DNA from: Bacteroidales bacterium
GTDB taxonomy: Bacteria; Bacteroidota; Bacteroidia; Bacteroidales; UBA932
DNA length: 8,208 bases
Assembly (NCBI GenBank): GCA_024401945.1
Contig: JAKSKC010000057.1
Span: 1 to 8,208 of the forward strand
Direction: 5' to 3'
This document shows, piece after piece, positions 1 through 6,097 of the stretch (position 1 is its first letter; every line of letters starts with the position of its first letter). A program made the translations under genes and the position numbers. A model generated the notes under the pieces. The model saw only the letters and a program-made list of their open reading frames with translations, was not told where the DNA came from and made no database searches.

Positions 1-1
1 C

Positions 2-1093
2 GCCTGTATGGGTATCCCTGCAGGTTTGATCCTGAAGAGGAAGGGCTACAAGTTCACGTCACGCGCGGCCGTTGTCGTAGGCTTCATCGGCGTGGGCATA
101 CAGTTCCTTTCAGGCTATCTTGAATCCTTTGCCGTCTATGTTGCCGGCGCTTTCGTTGCAGGCTTCGCAATGTGTATGCTCAATATCGTGGTAAATCCTA
201 TGCTCAACACCCTGGGCGGCGGCGGAAACAAGGGTAACCAGCTCATTCAGCTCGGTGGCTCCTGCAACTCCATCGGAGGTACCATAGCGCCTATCTTCGT
301 AGGTTGGCTCGTAGGCGGCGCCATCGAGAACGCCACTGTAGCAAAGGCCGCTCCTGTAATGATCATCGCAATGGTCATCTTCGCAATCGCCTTCATCGTG
401 ATTTCCCTCACCAACATCCCTGAGCCTCATATGGAGACTCCTGAGGAGAAGGCCGCCCGTCTGTCAGGATCAGTTGCAAAGGACCCTCACAGCCCGCTCA
501 GCTTCCGTCACTTCGTGCTCGGCGCCATTGCCATCTTCTTCTATGTTGGAATCGAGGTAGGTATCCCGAATACCGCCAACGTATATTTCTCAGGACTTGA
601 CTGGGTAGGACCTGCACTCACCGGAACAATGGTAGGCGCCTACTGGTTCTGTATGCTCATCGGCCGTCTCTGCGGAGGCGCCATCGGCGGAAAAGTCAGC
701 AGCAAGGCTATGCTTTCAACAATGTCCCTGGTTGCAATCCTCTTCCTTCTCTGCGTCATCTTCATCCCTGAGACAGCGGCGATCAAGTTCGGAGCCACCA
801 GCATTCCTCTTCCTCTCGTATTTATGATGCTCTGCGGTCTCTGCACCTCAGTGATGTGGGGAGGTATCTTCAACCTCGCGGTCGAGGGACTCGGCAAATA
901 CACTGCGGCTGCTTCCGGAATCTTCATGACCCTGGTATGCGGCGGAGGTATCATTCCTTTCGTACAGAATTTCATCGCCGACAAGGTTGGCTCGCTCCAG
1001 AGCTACTGGCTGCTCATCGCCTGCCTTGCATATCTTCTTTTCTATGCGCTTGCGGGAAGCAAGAACGTTAACAAGGACATTACAGTTGAATAA
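2..1093 (+). CDS. FHS-family sugar:H+ symporter (FucP/GluP-like MFS), 5'-truncated by window
   Basis: Inner-membrane major facilitator protein that probably imports a hexose with protons. About 363 residues are visible, and the frame is open to the window edge. The usual family length is about 410-440, so TM1 and part of TM2 are missing; the Met at 8 is internal. Counting from that Met, about ten hydrophobic helices follow, split by a hydrophilic central loop (about 137-165). Family-type signatures are NPMLNTLG (63-70), a Gly/Asn-rich stretch QLGGSCNSIGG (81-91), the conserved Glu in FFYVGIEVG (E183), and WGGIFNLAVEGLGKYTAAASG (284-304), which parallels the FucP segment before TM10. The ROK kinase starts 3 bases after the stop, so the two are very likely co-transcribed, and the pairing favours glucose or a related sugar over fucose. 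Substrate is inferred; family membership is firm. Confidence 0.9.
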   Translation, partial: ACMGIPAGLILKRKGYKFTSRAAVVVGFIGVGIQFLSGYLESFAVYVAGAFVAGFAMCMLNIVVNPMLNTLGGGGNKGNQLIQLGGSCNSIGGTIAPIFVGWLVGGAIENATVAKAAPVMIIAMVIFAIAFIVISLTNIPEPHMETPEEKAARLSGSVAKDPHSPLSFRHFVLGAIAIFFYVGIEVGIPNTANVYFSGLDWVGPALTGTMVGAYWFCMLIGRLCGGAIGGKVSSKAMLSTMSLVAILFLLCVIFIPETAAIKFGATSIPLPLVFMMLCGLCTSVMWGGIFNLAVEGLGKYTAAASGIFMTLVCGGGIIPFVQNFIADKVGSLQSYWLLIACLAYLLFYALAGSKNVNKDITVE

Positions 1094-1096
1094 TAT

Positions 1097-2056
1097 ATGG
1101 ACAAACAATTCGTAGTCGGCGTCGACGTAGGCGGCCAGACATCAAAGATAGGCGTTGTCAACGCGCGCGGCGAAGTCCTCGCCCAGAGTATAATCCGTTC
1201 GGACAACCACGACAAGGCCGATGCATTCATCAAGGAACTTTCAGATGCCATCAAGGCTCTGATCATCAAGGCGGGAGTCGAAGGGCAGGTCCGCGGAGTT
1301 GGAGTCGGAGCTCCTAACGGAAACTACTACAACGGCACCATCGCCTTCGCGCCGAATCTTGCCTGGGCTGCAGACGGAGTGGTCAAGTTCGCGGAGATGC
1401 TCACAGCCGACCTTGACGGAATCCCTGTTTCCCTCACCAACGACGCAAACGCCGCCGCAGTGGGCGAGATGACCTACGGCGTGGCCAAGGGAATGAAGAA
1501 TTTCATAATGATAACCCTCGGTACCGGTGTCGGAAGCGGCATCATCATCAACGGTGACGTCGTTTACGGAAGCGACGGATTCGCCGGTGAGCTGGGACAC
1601 ACCTGCGCAGTGCGTCACAACGGACGTCTCTGCGGTTGCGGCCTGACCGGCTGTCTCGAGGCGTACTGCTCGGCCATCGGAGTCGCGCGCACCGCACGCG
1701 AGTGGCTCGACATGAGCGACGAACCTTCCGTTCTGCGTGAGGTTGACAGGATAACCTCCAAGGATGTGTATGAAGCGGCTCTTGCCGGGGACGGACTGGC
1801 CGTCAGGGTCTTCGATTTCACCGGAAAGATCCTCGGACGCAGCCTTGCCGATTTCATAGCGTTCTCCGCTCCTGAGGCCATTGTGCTCTTCGGCGGTCTC
1901 GCCCGTGCCAAGGAATTCATCTACCAGCCTACATTCGACGCGATGAACGAGAATGTCCTTCCTCTCTGGAAAAACAAGGTCAAGCTCCTCTTCTCAAGTC
2001 TCAAGGAGTCCGATGCCGCCATACTCGGCGCATCTGCACTTGCGTGGGAATTATAG
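1097..2056 (+). CDS. ROK-family sugar kinase, probable glucokinase
   Basis: Cytoplasmic ATP-dependent sugar kinase of 319 residues, the normal ROK length. Visible motifs in order: the phosphate-binding loop GVDVGGQTSKIG (8-19), the sugar-binding and catalytic-base segment LTNDANAAAVGE (113-124, with D116 as the expected base), LGTGVGSG (141-148), GELGH (164-168) and the ROK zinc motif CGCGLTGCLE (C179, C181, C186, with H168 as fourth ligand and E188). There is no N-terminal helix-turn-helix, so this is a kinase and not a NagC/Mlc-type repressor. The ATG lies 3 bases after the transporter stop and is the only start that keeps the whole phosphate loop. Next to a sugar symporter it most likely makes glucose 6-phosphate from imported glucose, as expected in an organism without a PTS for that sugar. 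Other ROK substrates (mannose, fructose, N-acetylhexosamines) cannot be excluded from sequence. Confidence 0.9.
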   Translation: MDKQFVVGVDVGGQTSKIGVVNARGEVLAQSIIRSDNHDKADAFIKELSDAIKALIIKAGVEGQVRGVGVGAPNGNYYNGTIAFAPNLAWAADGVVKFAEMLTADLDGIPVSLTNDANAAAVGEMTYGVAKGMKNFIMITLGTGVGSGIIINGDVVYGSDGFAGELGHTCAVRHNGRLCGCGLTGCLEAYCSAIGVARTAREWLDMSDEPSVLREVDRITSKDVYEAALAGDGLAVRVFDFTGKILGRSLADFIAFSAPEAIVLFGGLARAKEFIYQPTFDAMNENVLPLWKNKVKLLFSSLKESDAAILGASALAWEL

Positions 2057-2079
2057 AATACTCATAAATCATCAACAAT

Positions 2080-2877
2080 ATGAAAACAAACAAATTTTTC
2101 CTTGCATTGGCCATGGGCCTTGCAGTCGTAGCCTGCACTCCGAAAGCGGAGCCGGCTGCGGAGAATCAAGAGGGTGAGGAGGCTGTAGCTCCTGCCAAGA
2201 CTCTCAGTGACGTGACACCTACCAAAGCTGAGAAAGACAGCGTGGCTTATCTTCTCGGTGTATATTTCGGATCGATCATGAAGGGTGACGATTTCGGCGA
2301 TGACCTCAACTTCAACCTCATCAAGAAGGGTGTGAACGACTTCCTCGCAGCAAAGGGAACACCAAGGGATTCAACCTTCGGAAAGCAGTTCAAGATCGAC
2401 CCTGTCCTGATCAACCAGATCTTCCCTAAGTATCTCGATCAGCGCAGGCAGATGAACACTCTCAAGAACCAGGAGAAGGAAGCCGCTTTCTTTGCAAAGC
2501 TCGACAAGGACGGAAAGGTTCTCAAGACTGAATCAGGACTCCGTTACGAGATTGTTGAGGCAGGAAACCAGGAGATTGTCCCTACAACCGCCGACACAGT
2601 TTACGTACACTACAAGCTCACTCTTCCTGACGGAAACGTTCTCGATCAGGTCGCTGATGATGCAGAGCCTGCAAGGATGCCTCTGAGCGCAAATATCAAG
2701 GGATTCCAGGAAGGACTCGGCCTCATCGGAGAGGGTGGAAAGATCAAACTCTACATCCCTTCAGAGCTTGGCTACGGCGCACAGGGTGCACGCGGAGCCA
2801 TCGAGCCTTACAGCTATCTTACCTTCGACGTCACTCTTGACAAGGTCGGCAAGGCAGCTGCCGCTGAGGAGGAATAA
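2080..2877 (+). CDS. FKBP-type peptidyl-prolyl cis-trans isomerase, lipoprotein
   Basis: Envelope foldase that isomerises X-Pro bonds in exported proteins. The 265-residue product begins with a lipoprotein signal: a basic start, a hydrophobic core and a VVAC lipobox with C19 as the lipidated Cys. An Ala/Glu/Pro-rich linker (20-40) follows, then a helical FkpA/Mip-like N-terminal dimerisation region (about 45-140), then the FKBP domain (about 170-256). FKBP pocket positions present include Y178 (VHY), D189, I206, F209 in the place of the usual Trp, Y232 (ELGYGAQG) and F249 (YLTFDVTL). The usual pocket Phe just before the Asp is Leu here (L188), a mild change. No clear Bacteroidota surface-export signal follows C19, so a periplasmic-facing location is more likely. 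It sits 23 bases after the kinase with no promoter seen in the gap, and is followed by a terminator, so it is probably the last gene of this block. Confidence 0.93.
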   Translation: MKTNKFFLALAMGLAVVACTPKAEPAAENQEGEEAVAPAKTLSDVTPTKAEKDSVAYLLGVYFGSIMKGDDFGDDLNFNLIKKGVNDFLAAKGTPRDSTFGKQFKIDPVLINQIFPKYLDQRRQMNTLKNQEKEAAFFAKLDKDGKVLKTESGLRYEIVEAGNQEIVPTTADTVYVHYKLTLPDGNVLDQVADDAEPARMPLSANIKGFQEGLGLIGEGGKIKLYIPSELGYGAQGARGAIEPYSYLTFDVTLDKVGKAAAAEEE

Positions 2878-2881
2878 TACG

Positions 2882-2939
2882 CGCAAGCATATACAAGGAA
2901 AAGAGGTCACGGTGTGGCCTCTTTTTTCATATGCTTGTG
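2882..2939. terminator. Long nested hairpin terminator between convergent genes
   Basis: The inner stem pairs 2899-2909 with 2915-2925 (core AGAGGTCA/TGGCCTCT with one G-U pair, loop CGGTG) and runs into a six-T tract at 2922-2927: a standard intrinsic terminator for the FKBP gene. An outer stem pairs 2882-2892 with 2929-2939 (core CAAGCATAT/ATATGCTTG), giving about 22 paired bases with one interior loop (6 and 3 bases). Read on the minus strand the inner hairpin is followed by four Ts, so it may also stop the convergent gene ending at 2946, more weakly. Seen directly; termination itself is inferred. Confidence 0.85.
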
Positions 2940-2945
2940 GTTGCG

Positions 2946-3455
2946 TCAGTCTTCGTCCTCGTCCGCGACTTCCTCTTCCGGAGGGATGTCCCCTTCGTCG
3001 TCGTCATCCTCGTCGTCGAAATCGTCGGCAAGCTGCTCCTTGGTCATGTCCTCGAATGAGACATAGCCCTTTTCGAATTCGACAGGGTTCGGCCCCTTGC
3101 TGTCCAGAAGTGTCGGGGCGGCCACCGGGACCTCGCTGTCACCGTCGAAGGTGATGTTCACGCTCTTGCGGTTGACGGTGTCATAATAATATATGAAACT
3201 GAAGGCGCCGGCCTTGACCGTATCATTTATGGTCACTTTGTCAACAGTCCCGTATCCGAGGTCGACCAGCGCATATTTTCCCAGTACGTTGTCCATCGGG
3301 TCGAGAGCCTTGAAAAGGATCGGCACATCCATGGGGAACTCCATATCGGCAAGCATCTGCTTGTGGAAGGAATACAGGGTGTTCCCTGAATTCACGGCAT
3401 ATATCCTGTGGAATCCCTTGATGCCGGACAAGGTTACCTTATATTTGAAAAACAT
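2946..3455 (-). CDS. pRiA4b ORF-3-like / IS1096 passenger TnpR-like protein with acidic tail
   Basis: A 169-residue protein of unknown function. The N-terminus (MFFKYKVTLSG, then GNTLYSFHKQML) and the later VPTLLDSKGPNP-like segment (110-124) resemble the small plasmid pRiA4b ORF-3/IS1096 TnpR-passenger family common in Bacteroidota chromosomes, where it is not linked to transposition. The C-terminus is extremely acidic: 19 of the last 26 residues (144-169) are Asp or Glu, a tail also typical of the Bacteroidota members. I chose the Met at 3455 because the family homology starts there. A Met at 3473 adds six residues and is possible. A still longer form (start 3569) would overlap yigZ and has no family support. 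No good promoter is visible for it. It is convergent with the FKBP gene and divergent from yigZ. Family call is from pattern memory, hence moderate confidence. Confidence 0.65.
   Translation of the reverse strand: MFFKYKVTLSGIKGFHRIYAVNSGNTLYSFHKQMLADMEFPMDVPILFKALDPMDNVLGKYALVDLGYGTVDKVTINDTVKAGAFSFIYYYDTVNRKSVNITFDGDSEVPVAAPTLLDSKGPNPVEFEKGYVSFEDMTKEQLADDFDDEDDDDEGDIPPEEEVADEDED
3417..3447 (+). promoter_or_regulatory. Bacteroidota-type promoter for the yigZ-serC-serA operon (distal)
   Basis: A perfect -7 element TATATTTG (3440-3447; consensus TAnnTTTG) is preceded by CTTG (3417-3420; consensus TTTG) with a 19-base spacer, the spacing used by the Bacteroidota primary sigma factor. Transcription would start near 3451-3453 and give a leader of about 40 A/T-rich bases before the yigZ ATG at 3493. 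The elements lie inside the first codons of the divergent minus-strand gene. Prediction from motif match only. Confidence 0.6.
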
Positions 3456-3487
3456 ATTGCGAATATAAGTCATTTTTCTTAATTTTG
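3456..3487 (+). promoter_or_regulatory. Second candidate promoter, proximal to yigZ
   Basis: A second perfect -7 match TAATTTTG (3480-3487) has ATTG (3456-3459) 20 bases upstream. Its start point would fall near 3490-3493, on or just before the yigZ ATG, so this promoter would make a nearly leaderless mRNA. It may be a real alternative start for downstream genes or a chance match in an A/T-rich gap. Confidence 0.35.
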
Positions 3488-3492
3488 GTTGA

Positions 3493-4101
3493 ATGAATGT
3501 GGCAGATACATATAAAAGTTTGTCCTCCCCGTCAGAGGGATTATACAAGGATAACGGCAGCCGCTTCATAGCTCTGGCATATCCTGTTGAAAATGAAGGA
3601 CAGATACGTCAGCTGGTGGACGCGGCCAGAAAGGAATATCACGATGCCAGGCATCACTGTTATGCTTACAGGCTGGGACTCGACGGCTCCGTATGGAGGG
3701 CCAATGATGACGGGGAACCTTCCGGAAGCGCCGGAAGACAGATCCTCTCCCAGATAGATTCCGCCGGCCTGAGTGACGTCCTGGTTATAGTCGTACGCTA
3801 TTTCGGGGGGATAAAACTCGGTATCCCGGGACTTATCAGGGCTTACCGCAGCTCCACCGCGGATGCCCTCGCCCGTGCCTCTGCGGTCGAGAAGGTGGCG
3901 GGCTGCTGGTACACTCTCTCGTACCCTTACGGACTTATGCCACAGGTTATGAAATATCTCAAGGAATCCGAATTCCCGCAGAGGAACCAGAACTTCGGTT
4001 CGGACTGTTCTCTCGAGGTCCGTGTACGTCTGAACAGGGAGAAGGATTTTTTGGAGCATATCGAAAAATTAGGTATCTTTAAGGATAATATCAACGATTA
4101 A
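3493..4101 (+). CDS. yigZ: YigZ / IMPACT family protein
   Basis: A 202-residue member of the YigZ/IMPACT family (UPF0029 N-terminal domain plus a smaller DUF1949-like C-terminal domain), conserved but without an agreed biochemical role in bacteria. The eukaryotic relative IMPACT regulates the Gcn2 kinase. Diagnostic segments are all present: [20 protein letters not shown] (5-24), [12 protein letters not shown] (51-62), [13 protein letters not shown] (69-81) and [18 protein letters not shown] (101-118). The C-terminal part (about 135-202) is less conserved. The ATG at 3493 matches the family N-terminus; it has no Shine-Dalgarno but an A/T-rich leader. It heads the operon, with serC 5 bases after its stop. 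Confidence 0.93.
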   Translation: MNVADTYKSLSSPSEGLYKDNGSRFIALAYPVENEGQIRQLVDAARKEYHDARHHCYAYRLGLDGSVWRANDDGEPSGSAGRQILSQIDSAGLSDVLVIVVRYFGGIKLGIPGLIRAYRSSTADALARASAVEKVAGCWYTLSYPYGLMPQVMKYLKESEFPQRNQNFGSDCSLEVRVRLNREKDFLEHIEKLGIFKDNIND

Positions 4102-4106
4102 GGATT

Positions 4107-5180
4107 ATGGATAAAGTACATGTATTCAATGCCGGGCCGTGTCTTCTGCCGAAGGTGGTGTATGAAGAGTCGGCTGATGCGATCAGAGATTTCGCCGGAA
4201 CCGGCGTTTCCCTCCTTTCCATCTCACACAGGACAAAGGAATGGGATGCCGTGATGGATGATACAAGGGCTCTGTGGAAGGAGCTCCTTAATATCCCGGA
4301 CGGTTATGAGACCGTTTTTCTCGGCGGGGGAGCCAGTTTGGAATTCCTTGTCATTCCAATGAATTTCCTCGAGAGGAAGGCCGCATATCTCGACACGGGT
4401 GTCTGGGCCGGGAAGGCGCTCAAGGAGGCGAAGGGACTGGGAGAGGCGTATGCGCTGGCCAGTTCAGCCGACAGGAACTACTCCTACATCCCGAAGGACT
4501 TCGTAATCCCGCAGGACGTGGATTATTTCCACATCACCACCAACAACACCATTTACGGTACTGAAATACATACCGACATCGATTCGCCGGTGCCGCTTAT
4601 AGCCGATATGTCCTCCGACATACTCAGCCGTCCGGTGGATGTCTCCAGATATACGATGATATACGGAGGAGCGCAGAAGAATGCAGGCCCTGCCGGAGTG
4701 GCCTTCGCCATAGTGAAGAAGGATGCCCTCGGGAAGGTCAGCCGCCGCATACCTACGATGCTGGACCTCGGCACGCATATCGACAAGCTTTCGATGTTCA
4801 ACACACCTCCGGTATTCTCAATCTACGTGATGAACAGGACTCTGCACTGGATCAAGGACAACGGAGGCGTGGAGGCTGTTCACGCTGCCAACCTGCGCAA
4901 GGCAGCCACCCTGTACTCCGAGATCGACAGGAACCCGCTGTTCACAGGGACTGCCGCGACGGAGGACAGGTCGATAATGAACGTATGCTTCGTGATGGCC
5001 CCGGGAAGGGAGGACCTCCAGGACAGTTTCCTCTCCTTCGCAAAGGAGCGCGGGATGATCGGAATCAAGGGTCACAGGAGCGTCGGAGGATTCAGGGCTT
5101 CAATATATAACGCCTGCCTGCAGGAGGATGTGGACGCCCTTGTGGAATGTATGAAGGATTTCGAAAAACTGCACGGATGA
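4107..5180 (+). CDS. serC: Phosphoserine aminotransferase
   Basis: Cytoplasmic PLP enzyme that converts 3-phosphohydroxypyruvate and glutamate to O-phosphoserine and 2-oxoglutarate, the second step of serine synthesis; in many bacteria it also serves pyridoxal phosphate synthesis. The 357 residues match the normal class V length. Visible: the N-terminal FNAGPCLLP (7-15), ISHRTKEW (39-46; H41, R42 near the substrate phosphate), FLGGGAS (71-77) for the PLP phosphate, W100, the PLP-contacting Asp in ADMSSD (D167), the Schiff-base lysine K191 in [11 protein letters not shown] (187-197), NTPP (232-235), and the C-terminal [11 protein letters not shown] (322-332) with the conserved His and Arg residues. 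Its stop overlaps the serA start, so the two pathway enzymes are translationally coupled. Confidence 0.97.
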   Translation: MDKVHVFNAGPCLLPKVVYEESADAIRDFAGTGVSLLSISHRTKEWDAVMDDTRALWKELLNIPDGYETVFLGGGASLEFLVIPMNFLERKAAYLDTGVWAGKALKEAKGLGEAYALASSADRNYSYIPKDFVIPQDVDYFHITTNNTIYGTEIHTDIDSPVPLIADMSSDILSRPVDVSRYTMIYGGAQKNAGPAGVAFAIVKKDALGKVSRRIPTMLDLGTHIDKLSMFNTPPVFSIYVMNRTLHWIKDNGGVEAVHAANLRKAATLYSEIDRNPLFTGTAATEDRSIMNVCFVMAPGREDLQDSFLSFAKERGMIGIKGHRSVGGFRASIYNACLQEDVDALVECMKDFEKLHG

Positions 5181-6097
5181 TGAAAGTACTTTTGGCAACA
5201 CAGAAACCTTTCGCCCCGGTTGCGGTGAAAGGTATCGTAAAAATATTGAAGGATGCCGGATACAGTGCGGACATCCTCGAGGGATATGCCGGTGCCGACG
5301 AGCTGAAGGCGGCATTGAGTGATGTCCAGGCCCTTATAGTCCGCTCCGACAAGGTGACGGAGGACGTGCTCGCGTGTGCTCCCTCCCTCAAGGTCATAGT
5401 CAGGGCCGGAGCAGGATACGACAACATTGACCTGCAGGCGGCTTCAAGGCGCGGGATAGTGGTCATGAACACCCCGGGACAGAATTCAAACGCTGTCGCG
5501 GAACTTGCGCTGGGAATGATGATATATATGGCGAGGAACGGCTTCACTCCTTCCACGGGTTCGGAGATAAGCGGCAAGACTCTCGGCATCCAGGCTTTCG
5601 GCAATGTCGGAAGGCTTGTCGGGGCCAAGGCCCGTGCCCTCGGAATGGGGGTGAAGGCCTTCGATCCGTGGCTGCCCGAAGGAAAGATCGAGGAAGGGGG
5701 AGCCGGGCGCGTACTTTCCCTGGAGGAACTGTATTCCACTTCGGATTTCGTTTCAATCCATATACCGGCAACGCCTCAGACAACAGGCAGCATAGGAGCT
5801 TCCCTGGTCGGGATGATGCCGGAGGGGGGAGTGCTGGTGAATACGGCCCGCAAGGAGGTGATCGATGAAGACAGCCTTCTGGAGCTGCTCCGTACCAGAA
5901 AGGATCTCAAGTATGCGACCGACTGCGCTCCGGACAGGCTTGAGGAATTCAAGGCTCTCGGTTCACGCTTCTTCGCCACGCCGAAGAAGATGGGGGCCCA
6001 GACGGCGGAGGCCAACGTGAATTCAGGGCTTGCTGCGGCACGTGAGATTGTGGAATTCTTTACCAACGGGGACACACGTTTTCAAGTCAACAGATAA
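5180..6097 (+). CDS. serA: D-3-phosphoglycerate dehydrogenase, short form without ACT domain
   Basis: NAD-linked D-2-hydroxyacid dehydrogenase catalysing the first step of serine synthesis, 3-phosphoglycerate to 3-phosphohydroxypyruvate. 305 residues: an N-terminal substrate domain with RSDKV (55-59) and VRAGAGYDNID (74-84), then VMNTPGQNSNAVAELALG (95-112), the Rossmann loop GIQAFGNVGR (136-145) and the catalytic Arg in NTARKEVID (R224). It ends at FQVNR with no C-terminal ACT or ASB domain, so serine feedback through ACT is not expected. The usual TPHxG catalytic His is replaced: the sequence reads TPKKMGAQT (268-276), with K269/K270 at that position. The Met at 5180 ([11 protein letters not shown]) fits the family start; its A is the last base of the serC stop. 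An ATG one codon earlier (5177) is an alternative. The DUF1015 gene overlaps its stop by one base. Confidence 0.94.
   Translation: MKVLLATQKPFAPVAVKGIVKILKDAGYSADILEGYAGADELKAALSDVQALIVRSDKVTEDVLACAPSLKVIVRAGAGYDNIDLQAASRRGIVVMNTPGQNSNAVAELALGMMIYMARNGFTPSTGSEISGKTLGIQAFGNVGRLVGAKARALGMGVKAFDPWLPEGKIEEGGAGRVLSLEELYSTSDFVSIHIPATPQTTGSIGASLVGMMPEGGVLVNTARKEVIDEDSLLELLRTRKDLKYATDCAPDRLEEFKALGSRFFATPKKMGAQTAEANVNSGLAAAREIVEFFTNGDTRFQVNR

Noticed and set aside
2994..3027. TCG-rich stretch as a microsatellite or repeat array
   Set aside because: It is imperfect and explained by the Asp/Glu codons of the acidic tail.
2946..3455. Transposon or resolvase remnant, as the family name IS1096 TnpR passenger suggests
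   Set aside because: No recombinase catalytic motif, no inverted repeats or target duplication around it; the name is historical.
3460..3467. Minus-strand TATATTCG as promoter for the acidic-tail gene
   Set aside because: One mismatch to TAnnTTTG, no -33 element at the right distance, and the start point would fall almost on the chosen ATG.
3456..3569. Longer N-terminus (start at 3569) for the minus-strand gene
   Set aside because: The extra 38 residues overlap the conserved yigZ start and its promoter region and have no family support; homology begins at the Met at 3455.
5147..5179. Upstream in-frame ATG at 5147 for serA
   Set aside because: It lies within serC, and the added residues do not match SerA; MKVLLATQ at 5180 fits the family.
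5187..5194. TACTTTTG, a perfect -7 promoter match at the start of serA
   Set aside because: It encodes conserved residues of MKVLLATQ and has no -33 element at 19-21 bases; serC and serA overlap, so a separate promoter is unlikely.
5092..5739. Minus-strand open frame (215 codons) opposite serA
   Set aside because: Low-complexity Ser/Pro/Ala product with no family resemblance, antisense to a clear serA.
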